The notes beneath the pieces were generated by a model, which was given only the letters and a program-made list of their open reading frames with translations, had not been told where the DNA came from and searched no databases. This document shows, piece after piece, positions 1 to 7,281 of a DNA stretch of 23,434 nucleotides. Position 1 is the first letter of the stretch; each line of letters opens with the position of its first letter. Made by a program: the position numbers and the translations under genes. This stretch comes from Oscillibacter sp. CAG:241. GTDB taxonomy: Bacteria > Bacillota > Clostridia > Oscillospirales > Oscillospiraceae. The stretch lies in contig FR884107.1 of assembly GCA_000435975.1 (NCBI GenBank), positions 4,306 through 27,739 of the forward strand, in the 5' to 3' direction.

Positions 1-65
1 TTGCGGAGGGCGGTGCGGTCCGGCTTGAACCGCCGCCGCAGCTCGTTTAGCTCCTTCTGATTCAT
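1..65 (-). CDS. DUF4317 family protein, N-terminal fragment
   Basis: Only the first 21 codons are present; the gene runs off the left edge. The visible start reads MNQKELNELRRRFKPDRT, which resembles the N-terminus I know for DUF4317 proteins of Clostridia (Asn-Lys/Gln-Lys-Glu then LRRRF.pdr). A Shine-Dalgarno GGAGG lies at 74-78, eight bases before the ATG at 63-65, which fixes the start. The molecular function of the family is not established. The gene is divergent from the GTPase gene at 202 and has its own promoter in the shared 136-base gap. The family call rests on a short N-terminus only. Confidence 0.6.
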   Translation of the reverse strand, partial: MNQKELNELRRRFKPDRTALR

Positions 66-98
66 GACGGTATCCTCCCACGACGCAAAGTTTCTCCC

Positions 99-127
99 AT
101 CATAGCACGAATCTGCCGGCCGGGCAA
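99..127 (-). promoter_or_regulatory. Promoter of the DUF4317 gene
   Basis: On the minus strand a -35 box TTGCCC (122-127) and a -10 box TATGAT (99-104) are separated by 17 bases. The -10 is preceded by TGC (extended -10). It points at the start codon at 65. Confidence 0.55.
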
Positions 128-141
128 GGAAAAATCCGCCC

Positions 142-170
142 TTGCAAGCCGGGGCGGTATCTGCCATAAT
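142..170 (+). promoter_or_regulatory. Promoter of the TetM-like/NYN gene
   Basis: TTGCAA (142-147) and CATAAT (165-170) are spaced by 17 bases. Because the promoter lies here, the in-frame TTG at 142 cannot be the translation start, and the ATG at 202 is preferred. The flanking sequence AAAATCCGCC(C)TTGC recurs at the promoter at 3400. Confidence 0.55.
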
Positions 171-201
171 AGAGAAAAACGAGACAAAGCAGGTTTTGCA
201 T

Positions 202-2778
202 ATGGATACAAACAGCAACCAGGCCCGCCGGGTGGTCATCGGCATCACCGCCCATGTGGACGCGGGCAAAACCACCCTGGCCGAGGCCATGCTCTACCGC
301 ACCGGCCGGCTGCGGAAGCTGGGCCGGGTGGACCACGGCAGTGCCGCCATGGACAGCCATCTGCTGGAGCGGGAGCGGGGCATCACCATCTTTTCCAGCC
401 AGGCGGAGCTGCCTGTCGGGAATCTGGAGGTGACTCTGCTGGACACCCCGGGCCATGTGGACTTCTCCGCCGAGATGGAGCGGACCCTGTCGGTGCTGGA
501 CTATGCCATCCTGGTAATCAGCGGTGCCGACGGCGTCCAGGCCCACACCCGCACCCTGTGGCGGCTGCTGGAGCTGTACCGGATCCCCACGTTTCTCTTC
601 GTGACGAAAATGGACTTCGGCCGCTGCGGCCGGGAGCAGATGATGGAGCATCTGCGCCATGAGCTGGGGGAGGGGTGCGTGGACTTCACCCCCGTCGACC
701 GTGCCCGGCGCATGGAGCAGCTGGCCACCTGCCGGGAGGATGCCCTGGAGGTGTATCTGGACGGCGGGGAGGTCCCCGACGCCCTGGTGCGGCAGCTGGT
801 GGGGCGGCGGCTGGTTTTTCCCTGCTGGTTCGGCTCCGGGCTGAAGCTGGAGGGCATCGACGAATTTCTGGAGGGGCTGGCCCGGTATGTGGAGCCGCCG
901 GTGTATCCGGAGACCTTCTCCGCCCGGGTGTTCAAGATCAGCCACGACCCCCAGGGCAAGCGCCTGACCCACCTGAAGGTCACCGGCGGGACCCTGCGGG
1001 TCCGGGACGCCGTGCCCTATGCCGGGCACCAGGAGAAGGCCGCCCAGCTGCGCCTTTACAGCGGCGGCCGGTTCCGGGCGGTGGACCAGGTCCCCGCCGG
1101 AGGCGTGTGCGCCGTCCAGGGACTGACGGCCACCTGCGGCGGCCAGGGCCTGGGGGCGGAGGAATCCGGCGTCCGGCCGGTGCTGGAGCCGGTGATGCGC
1201 TATCGGGTGGCCCTGCCGCCGGACTGCGACAGCCGCACCCTGTTGCCCCAGCTGCGCCAGTTGGAGGAGGAGGACCCCCAGCTGCGCTTCACCTCCCACG
1301 GAGGGGAGATTCATGTGTCCCTGATGGGCCGCATCCAGGCGGAAATTCTCAAAAGCCTGGTGTCGGAGCGCTTCGGCGTGGAGATCGAGCTGGACCGGGG
1401 CCGGGTTTTGTATAAGGAGACCATCGACGGCCCCGTGGAGGGCGTGGGCCACTTTGAGCCCCTGCGGCACTATGCGGAGGTGCATCTGCTGCTGGAGCCC
1501 CTGCCCCAGGGCAGCGGCGTGGTGACGGCCACCCGGTGCAGCGAGGACCAGCTGGACCGGAACTGGCAGCGGCTGATCCTGACCCATCTGCAGGAGAAGG
1601 ATCATCTGGGAGTCCTCACCGGCTCCGCCATCACGGATGTGAAAATCACCCTGATGTCCGGCCGGGCCCATGTGAAGCACACCGAGGGGGGCGACTTCCG
1701 CCAGGCCACCTATCGGGCGGTGCGCCAGGGGCTGATGCAGGCTAAAAGCCGCCTGCTGGAGCCGTATTACGCCTTCCGGCTGGAGGTGCCGCCGGAGCAG
1801 CTGGGCCGGGCCATCAACGATGTGCGCCTGCGCAGCGGCAGCTTCGACACCCCGGAGGAGGCCGGGGACCTGACCTTGCTGCGGGGCCGGGTGCCGGTGA
1901 CGGAGTTTGACGACTATGCCCAGGAGGTGGCGTCCTATACCGGCGGCCGGGGCCGCCTGTCCCTGGAACCGGCGGGCTACGGCCCCTGCCATGATCCGGA
2001 GGCCGTGATCGCGGCGGCGGACTATGACCCGGAGGCCGACCCGGACAACACGCCGGACTCCGTGTTCTGCGCCCACGGCGGCGGCTTCACCGTGAAGTGG
2101 GACAAGGTGCCGGAGTATATGCACCTGCCCAGCTGTCTGGAAAAGCCCCGGGAGGACGCGCCGGTGCGCCGCCGGTGCATCCGCCTGGACGATGCGGAGC
2201 TGGAGGCCATCATGACCCGGGAGTTCGGCCCCGTGCGCCGTCCCCTGTACCGTGCGCCGGAGAAGCGGGAAGCCCCTGCCGATACCGGCCTGCGGGAGAT
2301 CGGCCAGCGCTGCTATGTGGTGGACGGCTATAACGTGATCTTCGACTGGGAGGAGCTCCACGCCCTGGCGGACCGGGACCTGTCTGCCGCCCGGGAGCGG
2401 CTGATGGACACCCTGTGCGGCTGGGCCGCCTTCACCCACACCCGGGTGGTTCTGGTGTTCGACGGGTACAAGGTCCCCGGCAATACCGGGGAGAAGTTCG
2501 ACTACCGGGGCATCCATGTGGTGTATACCAAGGAGCGGGAAACCGGCGATATGTACATTGAGCGGTTTTTGCAGCAGGTGGGGAAAAACGACCGCGTCCG
2601 GGTGGTGACCTCCGACGGGCTGATCCAGCTGTCGGCGGTGCGCACCGGGGCCATGCGCATGTCCTCGGCGGAGTTTGGCCGCCAGGTGGCGGAGGCGTCG
2701 GACCAGATCCAGGCGTTTATCGCCCGGATGCACCAGCCCGGCGGTAGCACCATCGGCCAGCGGATGAAGCGCACATGA
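202..2778 (+). CDS. TetM-like translational GTPase fused to a YacP/NYN nuclease domain
   Basis: An 858-residue protein. Residues 1 to about 650 have the EF-G/TetM layout: G1 AHVDAGKT (17-24), G3 DTPGH (81-85), G4 TKMD (135-138), then domains II to V ending in the TGGRGRLSLEPAGY stretch typical of the EF-G-like C-terminal domain. TetM-family proteins usually stop near 640 residues. Here about 200 more follow, with a YacP/NYN (PIN-like) fold: VVDGYN (706-711), VFDGYK (D754) and TSDG (D805), giving the acidic residues expected in this nuclease family. The GTPase half should bind the ribosomal A site. The NYN half could cut RNA, so the fusion suggests ribosome-associated RNA cleavage or quality control; that is inference. 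Tetracycline protection is possible but not shown. Start ATG 202 lies downstream of the promoter at 142-170; no strong Shine-Dalgarno is visible. A strong terminator follows. Confidence 0.85.
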   Translation: MDTNSNQARRVVIGITAHVDAGKTTLAEAMLYRTGRLRKLGRVDHGSAAMDSHLLERERGITIFSSQAELPVGNLEVTLLDTPGHVDFSAEMERTLSVLDYAILVISGADGVQAHTRTLWRLLELYRIPTFLFVTKMDFGRCGREQMMEHLRHELGEGCVDFTPVDRARRMEQLATCREDALEVYLDGGEVPDALVRQLVGRRLVFPCWFGSGLKLEGIDEFLEGLARYVEPPVYPETFSARVFKISHDPQGKRLTHLKVTGGTLRVRDAVPYAGHQEKAAQLRLYSGGRFRAVDQVPAGGVCAVQGLTATCGGQGLGAEESGVRPVLEPVMRYRVALPPDCDSRTLLPQLRQLEEEDPQLRFTSHGGEIHVSLMGRIQAEILKSLVSERFGVEIELDRGRVLYKETIDGPVEGVGHFEPLRHYAEVHLLLEPLPQGSGVVTATRCSEDQLDRNWQRLILTHLQEKDHLGVLTGSAITDVKITLMSGRAHVKHTEGGDFRQATYRAVRQGLMQAKSRLLEPYYAFRLEVPPEQLGRAINDVRLRSGSFDTPEEAGDLTLLRGRVPVTEFDDYAQEVASYTGGRGRLSLEPAGYGPCHDPEAVIAAADYDPEADPDNTPDSVFCAHGGGFTVKWDKVPEYMHLPSCLEKPREDAPVRRRCIRLDDAELEAIMTREFGPVRRPLYRAPEKREAPADTGLREIGQRCYVVDGYNVIFDWEELHALADRDLSAARERLMDTLCGWAAFTHTRVVLVFDGYKVPGNTGEKFDYRGIHVVYTKERETGDMYIERFLQQVGKNDRVRVVTSDGLIQLSAVRTGAMRMSSAEFGRQVAEASDQIQAFIARMHQPGGSTIGQRMKRT

Positions 2779-2785
2779 AAAAAAT

Positions 2786-2815
2786 GGGTGTTTTTCAGGA
2801 ACACCCAATTTTTTT
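2786..2815 (+). terminator. Intrinsic terminator after the TetM-like/NYN gene
   Basis: GGGTGTT (2786-2792) pairs with AACACCC (2800-2806) around a 7-base loop, followed by seven T. An A-tract just upstream means it could work on both strands. It starts eight bases after the stop codon. Confidence 0.85.
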
Positions 2816-2836
2816 GCGCCCGCTTTTCCTGAAAAA
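2791..2836. repeat. 11-bp inverted repeat overlapping the terminator
   Basis: TTTTTCAGGAA (2791-2801) is perfectly complementary to TTCCTGAAAAA (2826-2836). The left arm uses the loop and right flank of the terminator hairpin, so the two structures exclude each other. It may be an alternative fold or a remnant of an inserted element; function unknown. Confidence 0.5.
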
Positions 2837-2853
2837 ATATCCCCCCACCGGGC

Positions 2854-3384
2854 TTGTGCGGGGGCACCATCCTGCTGAAATATATGCTGCCCCAGCTCAT
2901 CGGCCCTCTGGCGGTCACCGCCGGGACCGTTATCCTGGCGGGCCGGGAGCCGATGGCCCTGCCCCGCCGCCAGCGTCAGCGATATCGCTGCCGGCATATG
3001 GGGATGATCTTTCAGAATCCGGGAGCCTCCTTTGACCCTGTCCGGCCCTATGGCGCTCAGTTCCGGGACACGCTGAAAAGCCACGGCCGATACGATGCCC
3101 GGCGCTTCGCCGCCGACGCGGAGGAGGCTCTGGGGCGGCTGGGCCTTACGGACCCCTGCCGTCTGCTGGCATGCCGCCCGTATGAGCTCAGCGGCGGCAT
3201 GAACCGGCGCATGGCTGCCGTGTTCGTCAGCCACGATCTGGCCCTGGTCAGCGGCCTGTGCAGCCATCTGCTGGTGATGCGGCAGGGCCGGGTGGTGGAG
3301 GAGGGACCTCCGGACCGGCTGGTCTCCGCTCCCTGTCACCCCTATACCTGCCGCCTGATCTCCTCCGTGCTGGAGCTGCAATAA
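2854..3384 (+). pseudogene. Decayed oligopeptide/nickel-type ABC transporter ATPase
   Basis: The frame encodes recognisable pieces of a DppD/OppD/NikD-like ATPase: a Q-loop segment GMIFQNPGASFDP, the signature ELSGGMNRRM, an H-loop segment VFVSHDLALVS and the C-terminal CHPYT motif of the peptide/nickel subfamily. The Walker A loop is missing at the N-terminus; what is left begins at ILLKYML, just after where it would be. The whole Walker B/D-loop region is also missing, because the signature runs straight into the H-loop segment. About 176 residues remain of a usual 260-330. With neither Walker motif it cannot hydrolyse ATP. No Shine-Dalgarno or promoter is evident, and no permease or binding-protein gene is adjacent. 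I read it as a gene with two internal deletions, left behind after loss of a transporter. Confidence 0.8.
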
Positions 3385-3399
3385 ACCGGAAAATCCGCC

Positions 3400-3429
3400 T
3401 TGCGGGAGCCGGGATACCCGTGCTATAAT
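3400..3429 (+). promoter_or_regulatory. Promoter of the aldo/keto reductase-TrmH operon
   Basis: TTGCGG (3400-3405) and a perfect TATAAT (3424-3429) with an 18-base spacer and an upstream TGC (extended -10). It lies 38 bases before the start codon at 3467. Confidence 0.7.
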
Positions 3430-3466
3430 AAAAGCACCTATATCCCGAACGAGGAGGACTCTCCCT

Positions 3467-4660
3467 ATGATCTATACCGACTTTCACGGCGAAAAGCTGT
3501 CCCTGCTGGGCTTCGGCACCATGCGTCTGCCGCTGGTTCCCGGCGGCACCCCGGCGGACATCGACGAAAAGACCACGGCGGACATGGTCCGCTATGCCAT
3601 GGAGCATGGCGTCAACTATTTCGACACCGCCTATCCCTATCACGGCGGCATGTCCGAGCGGGTCATGGGCCGTGTGCTGAAGGACTACGACCGCGGCAGC
3701 TTCTATCTGGCCACCAAATACCCCGGTCACCAGCTCAGCAGCCACTACGATCCCGCTGCCATTTTCGAGGAGCAGCTGGAAAAGTGCGGCGTGGACTACT
3801 TTGACTTCTACCTGCTGCATAACGTGTACGAAAAGTCCATCGAGACGTATACGGACCCCCGCTGGGGCATCATCGACTATTTCCTGGAGCAGAAGAAAAA
3901 GGGCCGCATCCGCCATCTGGGCTTCTCCACCCACGGCGGCCTGGAGCTGATGGAGCGCTTCCTGTCTCAGCATGGCAAGGACATGGAGTTCTGCCAGATC
4001 CAGCTGAACTATCTGGACTGGACCATGCAGGACGCCAAGGCCAAGTGCGAGCTGCTGCGCCGCTATAACATGCCCATCTGGGTCATGGAGCCCATCCGCG
4101 GCGGCCGCCTGGCGTCCCTGACGCCGGAGGATGAGGCGCGGCTTCGCGCCCTGCACCCGGAGGAGTCCGTCGCCGCCTGGGCCTTCCGCTTCCTCCAGGG
4201 GGTGGAGGGGGTCCAGATGATCCTCAGCGGCATGACTACCCCGGAGCAGATGCAGGACAACGTCCGCACCTTTGCCGAGCGCCGCCCCCTGACGGAGCAG
4301 GAGGAAAAGGTTCTGCTGGACATCGCCAAGGGCATGTACGGCGCGGTGCCCTGCACCGGCTGCCGCTACTGCTGCGACGGCTGTCCCATGGGACTGAATA
4401 TTCCCATGCTGCTGCAGGTGTATAACGAGATGAAGTTCTCTCCCTGCACCAATGTGGGTATGCGGGTGGAGGCTCTGCCCGAGGACAAGCGCCCCGCCGC
4501 CTGCGTGGGCTGCGGCCAGTGCACCCGGGCCTGTCCCCAGAACATCGACATTCCCACCGTTCTGAGGGATCTGGACGAGGAGCTGAAGAAGATCCCCACC
4601 TGGGCGGAGATCTGCCGCCAGCGCGAAGAAGCTGCCCGCCGGGCCCGGGAAGCCAGATAA
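3467..4660 (+). CDS. Aldo/keto reductase with C-terminal ferredoxin-type [4Fe-4S] domain
   Basis: A 397-residue cytoplasmic oxidoreductase. Residues 1 to about 285 form the AKR barrel with the catalytic tetrad visible: D53 and Y58 in NYFDTAYPY, K84 in ATKYPG and H118 in YLLHN. The C-terminal part carries two cysteine clusters, C296/C299/C302/C303/C306-Pro and C346/C349/C352/C356-Pro, as in bacterial ferredoxin domains. Family knowledge says AKRs reduce carbonyls with NAD(P)H. The iron-sulfur part suggests an added electron-transfer link typical of anaerobes; the substrate cannot be told. A Shine-Dalgarno GAGGAGG (3451-3457) sits nine bases before ATG 3467. Its stop is one base from the next gene, so the two are cotranscribed. 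Confidence 0.92.
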   Translation: MIYTDFHGEKLSLLGFGTMRLPLVPGGTPADIDEKTTADMVRYAMEHGVNYFDTAYPYHGGMSERVMGRVLKDYDRGSFYLATKYPGHQLSSHYDPAAIFEEQLEKCGVDYFDFYLLHNVYEKSIETYTDPRWGIIDYFLEQKKKGRIRHLGFSTHGGLELMERFLSQHGKDMEFCQIQLNYLDWTMQDAKAKCELLRRYNMPIWVMEPIRGGRLASLTPEDEARLRALHPEESVAAWAFRFLQGVEGVQMILSGMTTPEQMQDNVRTFAERRPLTEQEEKVLLDIAKGMYGAVPCTGCRYCCDGCPMGLNIPMLLQVYNEMKFSPCTNVGMRVEALPEDKRPAACVGCGQCTRACPQNIDIPTVLRDLDEELKKIPTWAEICRQREEAARRAREAR

Positions 4661-4661
4661 C

Positions 4662-5483
4662 ATGGCCCGGATCATTGACATCACCGATTTCTCCGCGCCG
4701 GAGCTGGATATCTACGCCCGCCTGACAGAAAACCAGCTGGTGAACCGGGCGGACCCGGATAACGCCCTGTTTGTGGCGGAAAGTCCTCTGGTCATCGGCC
4801 GGGCTCTGGACGCCGGGTGCACGCCGGTGTCGTTCCTGATGGAGCGCAAGCATATCACCGGCAAGGGTGCGGAGGTGCTGGCCCGCTGTCCGGCGGATAT
4901 TCCGGTGTATGCGGCGGAGCTGCCGGTGCTGACCCAACTGACGGGCTTTCACCTGACCCGGGGGATGCTGTGCGCCATGCGGCGGCCCCGGCTGCCCTCT
5001 GTGGAGAAGGTCTGTGCCGGAGCCCGGCGCATCGCTGTGCTGGAGAACGTCATGAACCCCACCAACATCGGGGCCATCTTCCGTTCCGCCGCCGCTCTGA
5101 ATGTGGACGCGGTGCTGCTGACCGCTGCCGGCAGCGACCCGCTGTATCGCCGGGCCGCCCGGGTCAGCATGGGCAACGTATTCCTGGTGCCCTGGACGTA
5201 TCTGCCGGAGGGGGAGAGCTGGCCGGACCTGCTCCGCGATCTGGGCTTCAGAACCGTGGCCCTGGCCCTGCGGGAGGACTCCCTGGCCCTGAACGATCCC
5301 CGCCTGCTGGCGGAGCCGAAGCTGGCCATGGTCCTGGGCACCGAAGGCGACGGCCTGGCCTCCTCCACCATCGCCTCCTGCGACTACACGGTGAAGATCC
5401 CCATGTCCCACGGGGTGGACTCCCTGAATGTGGCCGCTGCCAGCGCCGTGGCCTTCTATCAGCTGGCCCTGCTGAACGGATAA
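4662..5483 (+). CDS. TrmH/SpoU-family RNA 2'-O-methyltransferase
   Basis: A 273-residue protein of the SPOUT class. It should transfer a methyl group from S-adenosylmethionine to a ribose 2'-OH in rRNA or tRNA. The three SpoU motifs are present: motif 1 NPTNIGAIFRSA starting at residue 132, motif 2 LGTEGDGL at 225 and motif 3 IPMSHGVDSLNVAAA at 246, which forms the trefoil knot and dimer/SAM site. The N-terminal 110 residues are the substrate-binding domain often seen in this family. The gene starts one base after the reductase stop and has no clear Shine-Dalgarno of its own, so translation is probably coupled. The exact RNA target cannot be assigned. A long GC hairpin follows. Confidence 0.9.
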   Translation: MARIIDITDFSAPELDIYARLTENQLVNRADPDNALFVAESPLVIGRALDAGCTPVSFLMERKHITGKGAEVLARCPADIPVYAAELPVLTQLTGFHLTRGMLCAMRRPRLPSVEKVCAGARRIAVLENVMNPTNIGAIFRSAAALNVDAVLLTAAGSDPLYRRAARVSMGNVFLVPWTYLPEGESWPDLLRDLGFRTVALALREDSLALNDPRLLAEPKLAMVLGTEGDGLASSTIASCDYTVKIPMSHGVDSLNVAAASAVAFYQLALLNG

Positions 5484-5493
5484 ATGCACCGCA

Positions 5494-5526
5494 GCAGGCG
5501 GCGCGCCGGTGCGCGCCGCCTGCTTT
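5494..5526 (+). terminator. Hairpin/terminator after the TrmH gene
   Basis: A perfect 13-bp stem GCAGGCGGCGCGC (5494-5506) / GCGCGCCGCCTGC (5511-5523) with a CGGT loop, followed by only three T. The stem is very stable but the U-tract is short, so it is a probable terminator. The GCAGGCGGCG core recurs in the hairpin at 13731. Confidence 0.65.
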
Positions 5527-5582
5527 GCCCCCGTTCGACGCAAAAATGCCGGAAAATCCCGCCATTTTCCGGGAAAAAACTC

Positions 5583-5611
5583 TTGCGCTGGGAGTGTTTT
5601 TGTGGTAAACT
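5583..5611 (+). promoter_or_regulatory. Promoter of the rimP-nusA operon
   Basis: TTGCGC (5583-5588) and TAAACT (5606-5611) with a 17-base spacer and a TGG extension before the -10. Transcription would start near 5618, leaving a leader of about 95 bases before rimP. Confidence 0.55.
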
Positions 5612-5623
5612 ACTGCATAGTAG
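5610..5623. promoter_or_regulatory. Palindrome at the rimP transcription start
   Basis: CTACTGCATAGTAG is a 14-base palindrome (arms CTACT/AGTAG) lying over the end of the -10 box and the predicted +1. It could be an operator or a 5'-end hairpin; no known regulator is recognised. Confidence 0.3.
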
Positions 5624-5637
5624 GGAAGTGTTGACAG

Positions 5638-5667
5638 AGAGTGGACAGTTTGTCCGCTCTTTTTCTT
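5638..5667 (+). terminator. Leader terminator (attenuator) upstream of rimP
   Basis: AGAGTGGACA (5638-5647) pairs with TGTCCGCTCT (5651-5660), a 10-bp stem with one wobble and a 3-base loop, followed by TTTTCTT. It lies between the operon promoter and the rimP Shine-Dalgarno, so it would stop transcription before the first gene unless read through. Confidence 0.7.
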
Positions 5668-5714
5668 GGGCAAATTTGCCCCCTTAAAATTTTCGGAAAG
5701 ACAGGAGGCCGGGC

Positions 5715-6173
5715 ATGAAAAAGGTAACGGAGCTGGTGGCTGAGCTGGCCGCCCCCGCCGTGGCGGAGCAGGGCTGCACCCTGTGGGACGTGGAATACGT
5801 CCGGGAAGCCGGGCAGTGGTATCTGCGGCTGTACCTGGACAAGGACGGCGGCGTGGACATTCTGGACTGCGAGGCCGTCAGCCGCAAGGTCAGCGACCTT
5901 TTGGACCAGGCGGACCCCATCGAGGGCAGCTACACATTCGAGGTGTCCTCCGCCGGGGCCGAGCGCCCCTTGAAGCGCCCGTCGGATTTTCAGCGGTTCC
6001 TGGGCCATCCGGTGCTGGTGAAGACCTACAAGCCCAAGGACGGGCGCAAGGAGTTTGCCGGGACCCTGGCAGGGTACGACAATGGGGCCGTGCTGCTGGA
6101 TATGGGTGGGGCGGAGCCTCTGCGGTTTGAAAAGCCGGAGCTGGCCCTGGTCCGTCTGCGTGTGGAATTCTGA
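5715..6173 (+). CDS. rimP: Ribosome maturation factor RimP
   Basis: A 152-residue protein of normal length for the family. It helps assemble the 30S subunit by promoting S12 and other late steps. The RimP pattern is visible: LWDVEYVREAGQWYLRLYLDKDGGVDILDCEAVSRKVSDLLD in the N-terminal alpha/beta domain, followed by the conserved EVSSAGAERPL hinge and a C-terminal SH3-like barrel ending near residue 150. A Shine-Dalgarno AGGAGG lies about six bases before ATG 5715. It is the first gene of the nusA-infB operon, 28 bases ahead of nusA, and sits behind the leader terminator at 5638-5667. Confidence 0.96.
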   Translation: MKKVTELVAELAAPAVAEQGCTLWDVEYVREAGQWYLRLYLDKDGGVDILDCEAVSRKVSDLLDQADPIEGSYTFEVSSAGAERPLKRPSDFQRFLGHPVLVKTYKPKDGRKEFAGTLAGYDNGAVLLDMGGAEPLRFEKPELALVRLRVEF

Positions 6174-6201
6174 CGAAACAGTATAGAATAGGAGAAATAC
6201 C

Positions 6202-7257
6202 ATGAAATGCGAAGAAATCTTTGCCGCGCTGGAAATGCTGGAAAAGGAACGCGGCATTCCCCAGGACTTCATGATGGGCAAGATCATCCAGGCTCTGACC
6301 GCCGCCTATAAGAAGGACCACGAGGGCGTGGAAAACGTCATCGTGGACGTCAACGAGGAGAAGAAGGATCTGCGGATGTACGTCCAGAAGGAGATCGTGG
6401 AGGAGGTGGAGAACCCCGGCTCCCAGATCTCGCTGGAGGACGCCCGGGCCATGTCCGCCAAGTATCAGCTGGGCGGCGTGGTGAATATCCCCGTGAAAAA
6501 TGTGGAGTTCGGCCGCATCGCTGCCGGCAACGGCAAGCAGGTCATTATCCAGGGCCTGCGGGAGGCGGAGCACGGCATGATCTATGACGAGTGGGGCTCC
6601 AAGCAGCACGAGATCCTCACCGGCACCGTCCACCGCATCGACCCCCGGGGCACCGTTCACCTGCGTATCGGCTCCGGCAGCGAGGCTACCGAGGGCCTTA
6701 TGGGCGTCAACGAGCAGGTCCCCGGCGAGGAGCTTACCGAGGGGCAGCTGGTGAAGGTTTACCTGGTGGAGGTCCGCCGCACCACCCGGGGTCCCCAGGT
6801 GATGGTGTCCCGGACCCATCCGGGCCTGGTGAAGCGCCTGTTCGAGCTGGAGGTCCCCGAGATCTACGACGGTACCGTGGAGATCCGCTCCATCGCCCGG
6901 GAGGCCGGCAGCCGCACCAAGATGGCCGTCTGGTCCTCCGACGAGAATGTGGATCCCATCGGCGCCTGTGTGGGCCCCAAGGGCCAGCGAGTGGCCGCCG
7001 TGGTGGAGGAGCTGCGGGGCGAGAAGATCGACATCATCAAGTATTCCGAGGATCCCGCCCAGTTCATCGCCGCCGCTCTGGCTCCCGCCGATGTGGTGGA
7101 GGTGCGCCTGTCCGACGAGGGCAAGCTGTGCCGGGTCATCGTGCCCGACGACCAGCTGAGCCTGGCCATCGGCAAGGAGGGGCAGAACGCCCGCCTGGCC
7201 GCCCGGCTCACCGGGTATAAGATCGACATCAAGCCCGCCTCCTACACCGGAGAGTAA
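6202..7257 (+). CDS. nusA: Transcription termination/antitermination factor NusA
   Basis: A 351-residue NusA. The N-terminal RNA-polymerase-binding domain spans about 1-130, the S1 RNA-binding domain about 135-205 (begins GTVHRIDPRGTVHLRI) and the two KH domains about 210-345. KH1 holds GACVGPKGQRVAAV and KH2 holds AIGKEGQNARLAARLTGYKI. It ends right after KH2, without the acidic C-terminal repeats of enterobacterial NusA, as is normal for Firmicutes. It binds RNA polymerase and nascent RNA, lengthens pauses and strengthens intrinsic termination. A GGAG precedes ATG 6202. The leader terminator of this operon is a natural target for feedback by NusA. Confidence 0.97.
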   Translation: MKCEEIFAALEMLEKERGIPQDFMMGKIIQALTAAYKKDHEGVENVIVDVNEEKKDLRMYVQKEIVEEVENPGSQISLEDARAMSAKYQLGGVVNIPVKNVEFGRIAAGNGKQVIIQGLREAEHGMIYDEWGSKQHEILTGTVHRIDPRGTVHLRIGSGSEATEGLMGVNEQVPGEELTEGQLVKVYLVEVRRTTRGPQVMVSRTHPGLVKRLFELEVPEIYDGTVEIRSIAREAGSRTKMAVWSSDENVDPIGACVGPKGQRVAAVVEELRGEKIDIIKYSEDPAQFIAAALAPADVVEVRLSDEGKLCRVIVPDDQLSLAIGKEGQNARLAARLTGYKIDIKPASYTGE

Positions 7258-7281
7258 GGGCATTGGGGAAGGAGGACCATC

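Noticed and set aside
142..201. Upstream TTG start extending the TetM-like/NYN protein by 20 residues
   Set aside because: The extension contains the promoter -35 and -10 boxes, and homology begins only after ATG 202.
100..3381. A minus-strand open frame of about 1,090 codons across the TetM-like/NYN gene and the ABC remnant
   Set aside because: It crosses a promoter and terminator, has no recognisable domains and is Pro/Gln/His/Gly-rich, as expected for the complement of GC-rich codons. The plus-strand genes explain the sequence.
2854..3384. A functional ABC transporter ATPase
   Set aside because: Walker A and Walker B are both missing, so it is annotated as a pseudogene.
5631..5690. A second promoter for rimP using TTGACA at 5631 or TAAAAT at 5685
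   Set aside because: TTGACA has no -10 at the right distance, and TAAAAT lacks a good -35. The first also overlaps the leader hairpin.
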